Shown here piece after piece: positions 16,276 through 25,098 of a DNA stretch of 64,000 nucleotides. Position numbers and translations under genes: made by a program. Position 1 is the stretch's first letter. Every line of letters starts with the position of its first letter. Below the pieces are notes generated by a model that saw only the letters and a list, made by a program, of their open reading frames with translations, was not told the origin of the DNA and did not search any database. The stretch is from CAYSCZ01 sp964429655 (lineage in GTDB: Bacteria; Bacteroidota; Bacteroidia; Cytophagales; Cyclobacteriaceae), in NCBI GenBank assembly GCA_964429655.1, contig CAYSCZ010000007.1:1-64000 (forward strand). Direction: 5' to 3'.

Positions 16276-17529
16276 TTATTCATTTTTAAGGGCTTCAACG
16301 GGTTTAACTTTAGAAGCTTTAATAGCTGGTATGAGTCCTGCAATGCCACCTGCAATTATTAAAATAAGCAGTGCAGTAACGGCAACATTGAAATTGATCT
16401 CGGGGTCCTCAAAGAACCGTATGTCGCCGCCCATGGCTGATAATGCGTAATTGACACTTTCTAAAAGTACAACCCCCAGAAATAACCCAAAATATCCTGC
16501 TACCGCTGTGATAAAAATGGACTCCTGCAGAATGAGGCTTACTATTGAACCAGGTGTGGCACCCATTGCTTTTCTAATACCTATTTCCCTGGTCCTTTCT
16601 TTTACAACGATGATCATTATGTTGCTAACGCCTACTATGCCCGCCGTTAAAGTGCCTAGGCCCACCCACCAAATAAATATTTTTATGCTAAAAAATAGCT
16701 GTTGGATGTTGTTATAATTTTCTTCCTGGTTGTAAGAAAAAATAGCTTTTTCATCATCCGGATGAACAGTATGTCGTTGCTTTAAATGTTGTATTGCATC
16801 ACCCTCTAATTGTATGCCGGATGATCCTTTTTTGGTTGTCATCACAAACATGGTGACCTCCCTGTCGGGATTGAAAACTTGTTGGAAGGTTGAAAAAGGA
16901 ACGTAGATTCTTTCACTTTGGCTTCTTAGGTTTGTGGATTGAAATTCGAATACGCCAACTACCCGAAAACTAATATCCATGATTGTGATGTATTCACCAA
17001 CTGGTTCTATACCTGGTGGGAATAATGCCTCCAATACTTTATCACCAATGTAGCAGACCTTTCTGTTCTGCCTTTCATCATTTTTATTCAGTGCCCTTCC
17101 TTTGATCTTTACCGTAGTAGATTTTGCATCGAAATATTCATCTTTGACACCGTATACCCCAAACCGTACCTGATTATTCTTGTACTCAACATAATAATCA
17201 CCTTCAATCCTATTTTCAGGTGACATATTATCGATACCATCAAGGTGCTCATTTAAAGACTCCAGGTCATCTGTTGAATAGTTGATTGATCTGCCGGCAG
17301 GCATCCCTTTAAAGGGCATACTGGTCTTTCCGGGCGGAAAAAACCAGATGCTATTGATAGCATCCATAAGAAAACTTCTTTGGACACCCTTTTTTAAACC
17401 TTCTCCGGCTCCGAGTAATAGAATAAGCATGAAGATACCCCAAAATACCCCAAAGGCTGTGGCAAAGGTGCGTAGCTTATTTTTCTTGATGTTTTCAAAT
17501 ATTTCAAGCCATTTATCCAGGTCAAACAT
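16276..17529 (-). CDS. ABC transporter permease, MacB/FtsX family (first of pair)
   Basis: A 417-residue paralogue of the next permease, with the same layout: an N-terminal helix (about 18-42), a MacB-like extracytoplasmic domain and three C-terminal helices with the loop ERTREIGIRKAMGATPG. The first 45 residues (LDKWLEIFENIKKNKLRTFATAFGVFWGIFMLILLLG) closely mirror the sibling, pointing to an old tandem duplication. It is separated by six bases from the ATPase gene upstream and two bases from its sibling downstream, so all are co-translated from one transcript. Confidence 0.9.
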   Translation of the reverse strand: MFDLDKWLEIFENIKKNKLRTFATAFGVFWGIFMLILLLGAGEGLKKGVQRSFLMDAINSIWFFPPGKTSMPFKGMPAGRSINYSTDDLESLNEHLDGIDNMSPENRIEGDYYVEYKNNQVRFGVYGVKDEYFDAKSTTVKIKGRALNKNDERQNRKVCYIGDKVLEALFPPGIEPVGEYITIMDISFRVVGVFEFQSTNLRSQSERIYVPFSTFQQVFNPDREVTMFVMTTKKGSSGIQLEGDAIQHLKQRHTVHPDDEKAIFSYNQEENYNNIQQLFFSIKIFIWWVGLGTLTAGIVGVSNIMIIVVKERTREIGIRKAMGATPGSIVSLILQESIFITAVAGYFGLFLGVVLLESVNYALSAMGGDIRFFEDPEINFNVAVTALLILIIAGGIAGLIPAIKASKVKPVEALKNE

Positions 17530-17535
17530 CCGGGC

Positions 17536-18219
17536 CTAATTTACTAATTGATAATCTTTATCCATGATCAATCCATCTTTTATCCTGATGATCCTTTGAG
17601 TGCTATTGGCTATATCATTTTCGTGGGTTACGATTATAATCGTTTTTCCAGATTTATTTACTTCCATGAATAATTCCATTACCTCTTTAGAGGTTGTACT
17701 ATCCAAAGCTCCGGTGGGCTCATCAGCAAGGATTAGTTTGGGATCGGTAATTAATGCCCGCGCAATGGCGATCCTTTGTTTTTGTCCACCAGAAAGTTCA
17801 GAGGGTAAATGCTCCGCCCATTCCGACAGACCAACACGTTCTAAATATCCGGCGGCGATTTTATTTCTTTTGGACCTGCTCATTTTTTGATAATAAAGTG
17901 GCAGGGCAACGTTTTCCAGGGCATTTTTAAAATTCAACAAGTTGAAAGACTGGAATACAAAACCGATCAATTGGTTTCTGTAGATTGCTGATTTCTTTTC
18001 TGACAGGTTTTTAATGAGTTGACCATCAAGGATATATTCCCCTTTATCGTAGCCATCGAGGATGCCGATAATATTTAATAATGTTGACTTACCGGAGCCT
18101 GATGAGCCCATAATTGAAATTAATTCTCCTGATTCAATGATAGCATTCACTCCTCTCAGGATGTGTAAGCTTTGTTTACCTATGCGGTAGGATTTATGAA
18201 TGTCTTTTAACTCAATCAA
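17536..18219 (-). CDS. ABC transporter ATP-binding protein, MacB/LolD type
   Basis: A 227-residue stand-alone ATPase. Walker A is GSSGSGKST at residues 38-46, the signature is LSGGQKQR near 141-148 and Walker B is LILADEPT near 163-170, with a D-loop (SALD-like GALDS) and the switch His in IIVTHE. It powers the two MacB-like permeases encoded downstream. It is the first gene of the four-gene export operon and is divergent from the dehydrogenase gene at 18364, with 144 bases shared between. Confidence 0.95.
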   Translation of the reverse strand: MIELKDIHKSYRIGKQSLHILRGVNAIIESGELISIMGSSGSGKSTLLNIIGILDGYDKGEYILDGQLIKNLSEKKSAIYRNQLIGFVFQSFNLLNFKNALENVALPLYYQKMSRSKRNKIAAGYLERVGLSEWAEHLPSELSGGQKQRIAIARALITDPKLILADEPTGALDSTTSKEVMELFMEVNKSGKTIIIVTHENDIANSTQRIIRIKDGLIMDKDYQLVN

Positions 18220-18338
18220 CTGATGGCTTTTATTCTACTAACGTCACTTTCATAATCTTATGCAATCTAAATTGTATGAAAGGTTAAAAGTATCTATGGA
18301 TGTTAATATTTGTAAAAAAGTGTCATCATAAGATATAT

Positions 18339-18346
18339 TAACTTTG
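18339..18346 (+). promoter_or_regulatory. Candidate -7 box of the FAD dehydrogenase gene
   Basis: TAACTTTG is a full match to TAnnTTTG and lies 17 bases before the ATG at 18364. A TTTG occurs upstream (18309-18312), but the 26-base spacing is longer than usual. Confidence 0.4.
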
Positions 18347-18363
18347 AGGATAATCAAGAATGT

Positions 18364-19563
18364 ATGAAGCGTAAAGTTGTTATTGCAGGAGGAGGTATCA
18401 TTGGTCTTTTTTGTGCTTATTACCTGAACAAAGATGGTTATGAAGTTGAAATAATCGACAAAGGGAGCAATATGGCCCCGGCATCCTCCGGTAACTGTGG
18501 CCTGATCACACCGAGTCATATACCACCCCTGAATCAATTCAGCACAATATACCAGGGATTGAAATGGCTTAACAAAAAGGATGCACCATTAAAAATAAAA
18601 CCCCAATTCAGTTCCAGTTTTTTACTTTGGATGGCCCAGTTTATTTGGTATGCCAATAAATTTTCATTTAATAAAAGCTCGCAAAAGCGACAGGAATATT
18701 TGGATTTAAGTTGGAGGCTATATAATGAACTTTTCAATGAAGATGGATTTGAAGCTGGTTTTAATACTACAGATGGAATATTATATGTCTGTAAATCAGA
18801 AAAAGCGCTAAAAGGTGTAGAAGAGGAAGCCCATTTGCTATCTGACAATTATGGATTGAATCCTGAGTATTTGAATTATGAAGCGTTGAGAAAATTAGAA
18901 CCAAACCTAAGCCGGGAAATTATCGGCGGATACTGGTACAATATGGACGGATGGTTAAATCCGGCGGCTTTGATAACAAACCTAAAAGACCACCTAACAG
19001 CGCATGGTGTATCATTTCGTAAGAATGTGATCACAAGTATCAATTCAAATAAGGCGGTTATTAAGGGATTTACTTCAGAAAGTGAGGAATACAAAGGGGA
19101 TTATTATTTGGTGGCTACCGGGGCATTAGCTCCGCAGTTATTGAAAAACATCAATATCTCCTTGCCTATAATACCGGGCAAGGGTTATAATCTAACCACG
19201 CAATCGTCCATAGTTCATCAACCCATGCGCCCGATCTACATGGTGGAAAGAAAAGTGGTGGCCACACCGTGGAAGAATGGCTTTAGGTTGGGTAGCACCA
19301 TGGAGTTGGCTGGTTATGATATCAGCCTGAATAAAATACGGTTGGAAGCCTTGAAGCGTGCTTCACAAGAATATTTAAATATCGATGTTTATAACAATGT
19401 AGAATGGGAACCATGGGCTGGTTGGAGACCCATGAAGTCAAATGGCGTCCCTGTCGTTGAGAAGAATAAGAAATATAGCAATCTTGTCATTGCTGCCGGC
19501 CATAGTATGTTGGGCTTAAGTATGGCGCCTGCTACAGGCTATATGGTTAGTAAGATCATATAA
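18364..19563 (+). CDS. FAD-dependent D-amino-acid dehydrogenase-like oxidoreductase
   Basis: A 399-residue DAO-family flavoenzyme. The dinucleotide-binding motif GGGIIG is at residues 9-14, followed by the strand ending EIIDKG. The body has the DadA pattern, with SSGNCGLITPSHIPPL near residue 40 and a C-terminal GWRPMKSNGVPVV...AAGHSMLGLSMAPATG segment that holds the flavin. Likely reaction is oxidative deamination of D-amino acids (or a related imino acid such as hydroxyproline) to the 2-oxo acid with electrons passed to the respiratory chain. No racemase or other catabolic partner is adjacent. It is a lone gene convergent with the trehalose gene. Confidence 0.85.
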   Translation: MKRKVVIAGGGIIGLFCAYYLNKDGYEVEIIDKGSNMAPASSGNCGLITPSHIPPLNQFSTIYQGLKWLNKKDAPLKIKPQFSSSFLLWMAQFIWYANKFSFNKSSQKRQEYLDLSWRLYNELFNEDGFEAGFNTTDGILYVCKSEKALKGVEEEAHLLSDNYGLNPEYLNYEALRKLEPNLSREIIGGYWYNMDGWLNPAALITNLKDHLTAHGVSFRKNVITSINSNKAVIKGFTSESEEYKGDYYLVATGALAPQLLKNINISLPIIPGKGYNLTTQSSIVHQPMRPIYMVERKVVATPWKNGFRLGSTMELAGYDISLNKIRLEALKRASQEYLNIDVYNNVEWEPWAGWRPMKSNGVPVVEKNKKYSNLVIAAGHSMLGLSMAPATGYMVSKII

Positions 19564-19650
19564 ATTCGCTTGTAGCATTTTCATGAATTTCTCAAGGTCA
19601 TAAACCTATACTGATTCGGGTGCTCCTTTGCCCATTGCTTCGAGTGAATA

Positions 19651-21825
19651 TTACTGCAAACTATTCAATAATTTCCTTACTTCATGGTGATTGGCAACAT
19701 TATACTTGGCAATTGACGAAGTGCCCCTCACTTTGATGGTAATGGCATCTTTTGGCATGACCCTGAAGGTATCTTCATCAGTCCAGTCATCACCAATGGC
19801 CATGATCATTTCACTATTGGGATATTTATCAAGCCATAATGCAGCCGATTTGCCTTTATTGACTTCCAGGTTTTTTATTTCCACAACCTTATCACCTTCC
19901 AACACCTGCAGGTTTTTGTTTGCAGCCAGGTATTTTAAATGACTCATTAATTCCCTCGTCCTGATTTCGCCGAGCCCTGTTTCAACTTTTCTATAGTGCC
20001 ATACCAAGGAGTAATCCTTCTTTTCAATGAATGAACCGGGTGTCCTGTTGACATATCCATCGAGGACATTCATGATGTCTTTCTTCCATTCATCGGTCAT
20101 CTTCATTACCGTCTCCCAGTCTTTTTCTGATGCTTTTAGCCAGACACCATGCTCAGCAATCATTTCAACATCAAAATCTTTGAACCATTCATTAAGCGTA
20201 TCTTTTTTCCGCCCACTGATGATCACTACTTTATTCTTGGGGTCCCTGGTAAGATCAGACATGAGTTGTTTAAGCTCACCATCAGGTTTGGCATCAAGCG
20301 GGTTGCTATGAAATCCTTTCAGTGTTCCGTCATAATCAAGGAAAAAAAGTCTTTGACGTGCAATTTGGTATTTCTCGATTATTTGCTTCGATATGGCTTC
20401 ATCAATTAACTTGGTTTCCAGTGCACGTTGTTCAGATTTTACAAAGTCCAGTCGTTCCATGAATAAATTCACCCAATGGTTGATGTTGTACCGTTTCAGG
20501 GATTCCTGCATCACACTAATATGGCTTTTTTGTTCCTCTTCAGGCATGGTCAGCGCTTGCTCTATCGCCGCAACCAGTTGATTGATATCATTAGGATTGA
20601 TCAGGATTGCATCAGAAAGTTCCTTGGAGGCTCCTGCCATTTCACTTAGGATTAATACACCTTTCTTATCCAGCCGGCTGGCAATATATTCTTTGCAGAC
20701 CAGGTTCATGCCGTCACGCATGGGGGTGACCATGGCAACTTTTGCCATACGGTAAAATGCTGATAAGGCATTTAACGGGAATGACCGGTAAAAATAGTGG
20801 ATGGGTGTCCAGTTAAGACGACCAAAGCTTCCATTTATGCGTCCGACCAGCAGATCTATTTCTTCGCGCAGCTGTTTGTACATTTCCACATGCTCGCGCG
20901 AAGGTACCACCACCATCAATAAAGATACTTTCTCGTGATACGCTTTATGATCTGCTAAAAACTTTTCAAAGGCTTTTAGTCTTTGAGGGATTCCTTTGGA
21001 GTAATCCAACCTGTCTATTGATAAGATTATCGATGAATTACCAATGGATGTGCGGTACCTCACTTCCCTGTCCAGTGTATCGGGATGGGAAGAAGCTTCT
21101 GCATATTTGTCATAATCAATGCCCATTGGCAGAGCATCTGCCATAACGATCCTGTTGTCAACATTTATCTTTCCATTGGAATTGCTTAAGCCCGCCAGGC
21201 GATTTACAGATGAAAGAAAGTGCCGCATATCATCATAAGTGTGGAATCCCAGAAAATCAGATCCAAGCATTCCATTAAGCAGCTCGCGCCGCCAGGGGAG
21301 CAGACGGAATGATTCATAGGACGGGAAGGGGATATGGAGAAAAAAACCTATACCAATATTTGGTAAGCTTTCCCGTATCAATTGTGGTACCAGTAGTAGT
21401 TGATAGTCATGAACCCACACTGTATCACCGGGTTCAGCTACTTCAATAATCTCTTTGGCAAACTTTTTATTGACTTTTTGATAAGCTTTCCAATGGTCAT
21501 CATCATAAAGCACATATTGATTGAAGTAATGGAAGTTTGGCCAAAGGGTACCATTGCTAAAGCCTTCGTAGTAATCTTCAATATCCTGTTGTGTTAAGAA
21601 TACAGGCCGCATACTTTCTTTTTTTAGGTTCCTGATCACCTCTTCCTTTAGATCAGGTTTATGAATGGGGAGGCCCGGCCAGCCAAGCCAAATATTGTCT
21701 CCCGACTTATAAATGGAACCAAGGCCTGTAGCTAAACCTCCTTCACTTGGTTTGTAAGTCAATTTATCATCCTCTTGCGTAATTTTTACTGGTAATCTGT
21801 TGGATACGATAATTGTCTTAGACAT
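19651..21825 (-). CDS. otsA/otsB fusion: Bifunctional trehalose-6-phosphate synthase/phosphatase
   Basis: A 724-residue fusion. Residues 1 to about 470 are a GT20 trehalose-6-phosphate synthase (SNRLPVKI at the start, VWVHDYQLLLVPQLIR near 133, HIPFPSYE, and RDGMNLVCKEY near 370). Residues about 490-724 are a HAD-type phosphatase with DYDGT at 497-501 (nucleophile Asp497) and GDDWTDEDTF near 690 binding Mg2+. Together they make trehalose from UDP-glucose and glucose-6-phosphate in the cytosol, usually against osmotic or desiccation stress. The fused order is common in Bacteroidota. The exonuclease gene upstream is 63 bases away on the same strand, so joint transcription is possible. Confidence 0.96.
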   Translation of the reverse strand: MSKTIIVSNRLPVKITQEDDKLTYKPSEGGLATGLGSIYKSGDNIWLGWPGLPIHKPDLKEEVIRNLKKESMRPVFLTQQDIEDYYEGFSNGTLWPNFHYFNQYVLYDDDHWKAYQKVNKKFAKEIIEVAEPGDTVWVHDYQLLLVPQLIRESLPNIGIGFFLHIPFPSYESFRLLPWRRELLNGMLGSDFLGFHTYDDMRHFLSSVNRLAGLSNSNGKINVDNRIVMADALPMGIDYDKYAEASSHPDTLDREVRYRTSIGNSSIILSIDRLDYSKGIPQRLKAFEKFLADHKAYHEKVSLLMVVVPSREHVEMYKQLREEIDLLVGRINGSFGRLNWTPIHYFYRSFPLNALSAFYRMAKVAMVTPMRDGMNLVCKEYIASRLDKKGVLILSEMAGASKELSDAILINPNDINQLVAAIEQALTMPEEEQKSHISVMQESLKRYNINHWVNLFMERLDFVKSEQRALETKLIDEAISKQIIEKYQIARQRLFFLDYDGTLKGFHSNPLDAKPDGELKQLMSDLTRDPKNKVVIISGRKKDTLNEWFKDFDVEMIAEHGVWLKASEKDWETVMKMTDEWKKDIMNVLDGYVNRTPGSFIEKKDYSLVWHYRKVETGLGEIRTRELMSHLKYLAANKNLQVLEGDKVVEIKNLEVNKGKSAALWLDKYPNSEMIMAIGDDWTDEDTFRVMPKDAITIKVRGTSSIAKYNVANHHEVRKLLNSLQ

Positions 21826-21888
21826 AAGCTAATCGTTTGATATGAAGTGAATTTATTTAAAAATGTGGAAGGATGAGACCTTTTGAGA

Positions 21889-22692
21889 TTAACTTTTATT
21901 AAAGTCTCTAAGTTTGATTTCGGTCAGCCTTCTTTTTGTATCCAGCGGAAAGTCGCCTTTCATCATCCAATCATAGAATTGAGGTTCTTTTTTAAGGACG
22001 TCGCGTACTGTTTTGTTCCTGTGTTTCCCGAAGTTTATAATTTCCTCCCCATTTTCATTGAAGATGAACCTACCGGCAAGGTCGACCATCTTCTCTGCCG
22101 TTAGCTGATGAAGGGTGTCCATATCATTTTCTATATGACCAATTTTATTTCCCATCATATCGGTTACTTCCTCGCCATTGTATTTATCAACCTGGGCCTT
22201 TAATACTTCATAAGTGGCCAGGGTATCGGCTGCGGCGCTGTGGGCGTCCACAAGGTTTTTGTTACAATAGAATTTATAAGCAGCTTTTAAATTTCGCTTT
22301 TCCATCAGATGGAAAATTTTTTGAGCATCGATTAACTTCCTTTTTCTGACATCAAATTCCACGTTACTCCTTAAGAATTCTTCGATGAGCATCGGGACAT
22401 CAAATTTGATGATGTTGAAACCAGCCAGGTCAGTACCCTCAAGGAAGTCCGCAAGTTTTTTGGCTATTTTTTTGAAAGTAGGCTTATCCTTTACTTTTTC
22501 GTTGGTTATGCCATGAATTTTACTGTTATCATCCGATATTTTTATTCCCGGGTTGATCAATTCATATTTTTCCTCGATCTTCCCATTGGGGAACACTTTA
22601 ATAAAAGATAATTCAACTATTCTATCATTACTTATGCTAACCCCTGTCGTTTCAAGATCAAAAATGGCAAGAGGATTTTTTAGGTTTAGCAT
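21889..22692 (-). CDS. DnaQ-type 3'-5' exonuclease (DEDDh)
   Basis: A 267-residue cytosolic nuclease. Exo I is FDLETTG (residues 11-17) with the first Asp and Glu; Exo II is GFNIIKFDVPML near 95; Exo III is DAHSAAADTLATY near 150 with the His and last Asp. This is the proofreading-exonuclease fold. The C-terminal third (about 200-267, INFGKHRNKTVRDVLK...) is the extra DUF3820-like putative quorum-sensing-regulated domain often attached to such nucleases, so it is not the classical Pol III epsilon subunit. It is six bases downstream of the Mur-like gene, implying one transcript. Probable role is DNA or RNA end trimming in repair. Confidence 0.88.
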   Translation of the reverse strand: MLNLKNPLAIFDLETTGVSISNDRIVELSFIKVFPNGKIEEKYELINPGIKISDDNSKIHGITNEKVKDKPTFKKIAKKLADFLEGTDLAGFNIIKFDVPMLIEEFLRSNVEFDVRKRKLIDAQKIFHLMEKRNLKAAYKFYCNKNLVDAHSAAADTLATYEVLKAQVDKYNGEEVTDMMGNKIGHIENDMDTLHQLTAEKMVDLAGRFIFNENGEEIINFGKHRNKTVRDVLKKEPQFYDWMMKGDFPLDTKRRLTEIKLRDFNKS

Positions 22693-22698
22693 ATAAGC

Positions 22699-23310
22699 TT
22701 ACTGTTTATTTTGTAAAGCTTCATAATATTGATCCTCGGTTACTCCCAGGTTTTTTAATAGTGCCAGCGGCCCGGAGTAACTGATAAGATCTTTTTCAGC
22801 AGTAGCCTCTACTTTGATTTCCCTGTCATTTCCGATAAGGTAGAATTTCCCCTCCCTGATAAAGTATTTTGGAATATTATACTCTATGTATCTAACATCA
22901 GCACGTTCTTTTTGACAAACAACGGTGGTATTAAGCTCATCTTCTTCATTATAAATGATTAATCCCGCTTTTGGCGTTGCATCTGCGAGCTTTTCATAAC
23001 GATTAACATATTCATCCAATTCACTATCATGAAATGCGTCGTTTTTAATATGGGTAAGCAATAGGATGTGATGCTGGGCGTCCATAAAATTTGCCTTATT
23101 CTGAATTAATTCATCACTCCCTTCAATTATTACGATTGGTGAATCTGTCAATAGAGGTGTGGTGTTATTTTTAATAACATCAAATGAACGATCCAAATAT
23201 TTCAGGATTCCTGTGATGTGATGTAACATCTGCTGTTGGCCATAACTGCCGGCAACTAAGATGCGTTGTTTATCTTCAATTTTTGGGAAAATATTCTCAA
23301 AGTCTGTCAT
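22699..23310 (-). CDS. Mur-ligase-like protein with a degenerate P-loop
   Basis: A 203-residue cytosolic protein that I read as a stripped-down relative of Mur ligases (MurC/Mpl type). Residues 17-27, ILVAGSYGQQQ, line up with the ATP-binding strand and P-loop AGTHGKTT, but Lys and Thr are replaced by Gln. Residues about 66-72 (IVIIEGSDE) match the VIEADE strand. Residues 82-125 (HHILLLTHIKNDAFH...LIIYNEEDEL) match the family's TNIEFDHADIF...LIxNxDD block. The C-terminal ALLKNLGVTEDQYYEAL matches the helix after the GxHN loop. The N-terminal UDP-binding domain and the C-terminal domain are missing. With the P-loop Lys gone it is probably not a ligase. It is co-directional with the exonuclease, six bases apart, and divergent from dnaB. 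The homology is by eye. Confidence 0.55.
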   Translation of the reverse strand: MTDFENIFPKIEDKQRILVAGSYGQQQMLHHITGILKYLDRSFDVIKNNTTPLLTDSPIVIIEGSDELIQNKANFMDAQHHILLLTHIKNDAFHDSELDEYVNRYEKLADATPKAGLIIYNEEDELNTTVVCQKERADVRYIEYNIPKYFIREGKFYLIGNDREIKVEATAEKDLISYSGPLALLKNLGVTEDQYYEALQNKQ

Positions 23311-23346
23311 TGAAGGGCTCCAGATTATTTTTTTTCTATGTAATTG

Positions 23347-23377
23347 CCAATATAGCCCAGTTTAAGCAGTAACCAAA
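23347..23377 (-). promoter_or_regulatory. Promoter of the Mur-like/exonuclease transcript
   Basis: On the minus strand TTTG (23377-23374) is followed after 19 bases by TATATTGG (23354-23347), one mismatch from TAnnTTTG. The start codon at 23310 lies about 30 bases downstream of the expected transcription start. Confidence 0.45.
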
Positions 23378-23462
23378 AAAGATGGCTGACGGATGTTTAA
23401 AATTTGTTTATATCACTTTATTAGTGTTCATAAACCTGACAAAAACTGTTAAAAAATGAAGG

Positions 23463-23492
23463 CTGTAAATCTCATGCAATTCAGTAGGTTTG
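23463..23492 (+). promoter_or_regulatory. Promoter of dnaB with an inverted repeat over the -7 box
   Basis: TAGGTTTG at 23485-23492 is a full match to TAnnTTTG, with CTG (one mismatch from TTG) 19 bases earlier at 23463-23465. The perfect inverted repeat TAGGTTT/AAACCTA with a seven-base spacer (23485-23505) overlaps the -7 box. An AAGGAG sequence at 23513-23518 precedes the dnaB ATG by 12 bases, a clear Shine-Dalgarno sequence in a phylum that often lacks one. Confidence 0.45.
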
Positions 23493-23530
23493 TTAAAAAA
23501 ACCTATTTATAAAAGGAGAATTATTAATCT

Positions 23531-25057
23531 ATGGAGACAGGTAAAACCTCATTTAAAATTACTAAAAACAGAAGGAATATAGGTTTAAGCGATTTAGGTT
23601 CACAGTTAGGCAAGGTGCCGCCACAGGCTACTGACCTTGAGGAGGCTGTGATTGGTGCACTAATGCTAGAGAAGGATGCGCTGTCGACCGTGGTGGATAT
23701 AATAAAACCGGCCAATTTTTATAAGGACGTTCATAGGCTTATCTATGAAGCCATTATTCAGCTATTCAATAATTCAGAACCCGTCGACTTATTAACAGTA
23801 ACTAACCAACTAAGAAAAAACGGGCATCTTGATATCGTCGGTGGGGCTTATTACATAACCGAGTTAACCAGAGGAGTAAATTCTGCTGCAAATATTGAAT
23901 ATCATGCAAGGGTTGTTGTTGAGCAATCCATCAAAAGGGAGCTGATCAAAGTATCTTCGGAGATTCAGCATGATGCTTTTGAGGACACTACCGATGTTTT
24001 TGAGCTACTTGACAGGACCGAACAATCTCTGTTTGAAATATCCGAAACCTACATAAGAAAAAATTTCGAAGATATCCGTGGATTGATGAAAACCGCAATC
24101 AAGGAAATTGAAACCCGTAAAGAGCATAAAGATGGTCTGACAGGTGTTCCAAGTGGGTTCACACAGCTTGACAGGGTAACCTCAGGATGGCAAAAGTCAG
24201 ATCTTATTATCATTGCTGCAAGGCCCGGTATGGGTAAAACAGCTTTTGTGGTTTCCGCTATGAGAAATGCTGCCCTGGATTTCAACAAACCGGTAGCCAT
24301 ATTTTCGCTGGAGATGTCTTCCATTCAGCTTACCAATCGTTTGATCTCAGCGGAAGCGGAACTAGATAGTGAGAAAATAAAAAAGGGAAACCTGGAGGAT
24401 TATGAATGGGAGCAGTTGGTTCATAAGACCAACCGCTTGCAGGAATCACCGATTTACATTGATGATACCCCGGCAATCACTATTCTTGAGCTTCGGGCAA
24501 AGTGCCGAAGACTTAAGGCACAGCATGATGTCCAAATGATAATCATTGATTATCTACAGTTAATGTCCGGTGATTCCTCCAAAAATGCGGGCAACAGAGA
24601 GCAGGAAATAGCTTCTATCTCCAGGGCATTGAAAAGTTTAGCTAAGGAATTGAATGTGCCGGTAATCGCTTTATCCCAATTGAGCAGGGCTGTGGAAAAC
24701 AGGGGAGGTACCAAGCGGCCACAGCTATCAGACCTTAGGGAATCAGGTTCTATCGAGCAGGATGCTGATGTTGTTCTTTTCTTATACCGCCCGGAATATT
24801 ATAAAATAGATGAATACGAGGACGGTACACCTGCTGACGGAACAGCAGAGGTGATTGTGGCTAAGCATCGAAATGGGGCACTGGAGGATGTGCGGCTTAA
24901 TTTCGTGAAACGATTTACACGTTTTGATGATTTGGATGCAACTGATAAGGCTATTTCAGACAATTCTTTCAGCACAATGACTTTCGGCAGTCGCATCAAT
25001 CAATCGAATAAAGATTCCGGAAGGGGTGATGTAGCACCCGGTGAGGTGCCATTTTAA
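23531..25057 (+). CDS. dnaB: Replicative DNA helicase DnaB
   Basis: A 508-residue hexameric helicase that unwinds DNA at the replication fork. The N-terminal DnaG-interacting domain starts at VPPQATDLEEAVIGALM (about residues 28-44). The RecA-like domain carries Walker A ARPGMGKTA near 229-237, Walker B-type IIIDYLQLM near 338-346 and ALSQLSRAVE near 378. Length and order match the family, and no intein interrupts it. It begins a plus-strand run of dnaB, fmt, folA and the subtilase gene. Confidence 0.97.
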   Translation: METGKTSFKITKNRRNIGLSDLGSQLGKVPPQATDLEEAVIGALMLEKDALSTVVDIIKPANFYKDVHRLIYEAIIQLFNNSEPVDLLTVTNQLRKNGHLDIVGGAYYITELTRGVNSAANIEYHARVVVEQSIKRELIKVSSEIQHDAFEDTTDVFELLDRTEQSLFEISETYIRKNFEDIRGLMKTAIKEIETRKEHKDGLTGVPSGFTQLDRVTSGWQKSDLIIIAARPGMGKTAFVVSAMRNAALDFNKPVAIFSLEMSSIQLTNRLISAEAELDSEKIKKGNLEDYEWEQLVHKTNRLQESPIYIDDTPAITILELRAKCRRLKAQHDVQMIIIDYLQLMSGDSSKNAGNREQEIASISRALKSLAKELNVPVIALSQLSRAVENRGGTKRPQLSDLRESGSIEQDADVVLFLYRPEYYKIDEYEDGTPADGTAEVIVAKHRNGALEDVRLNFVKRFTRFDDLDATDKAISDNSFSTMTFGSRINQSNKDSGRGDVAPGEVPF

Positions 25058-25086
25058 GAAACAATGTAGGTTTTTTATTATTCATC

Positions 25087-25094
25087 TAATTTTG
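25087..25094 (+). promoter_or_regulatory. Possible -7 box immediately before fmt
   Basis: TAATTTTG matches TAnnTTTG and ends four bases before the fmt ATG at 25099, which would give a leaderless message. No convincing -33 TTTG is seen, so fmt may equally be read through from dnaB. Confidence 0.25.
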
Positions 25095-25098
25095 AGGG

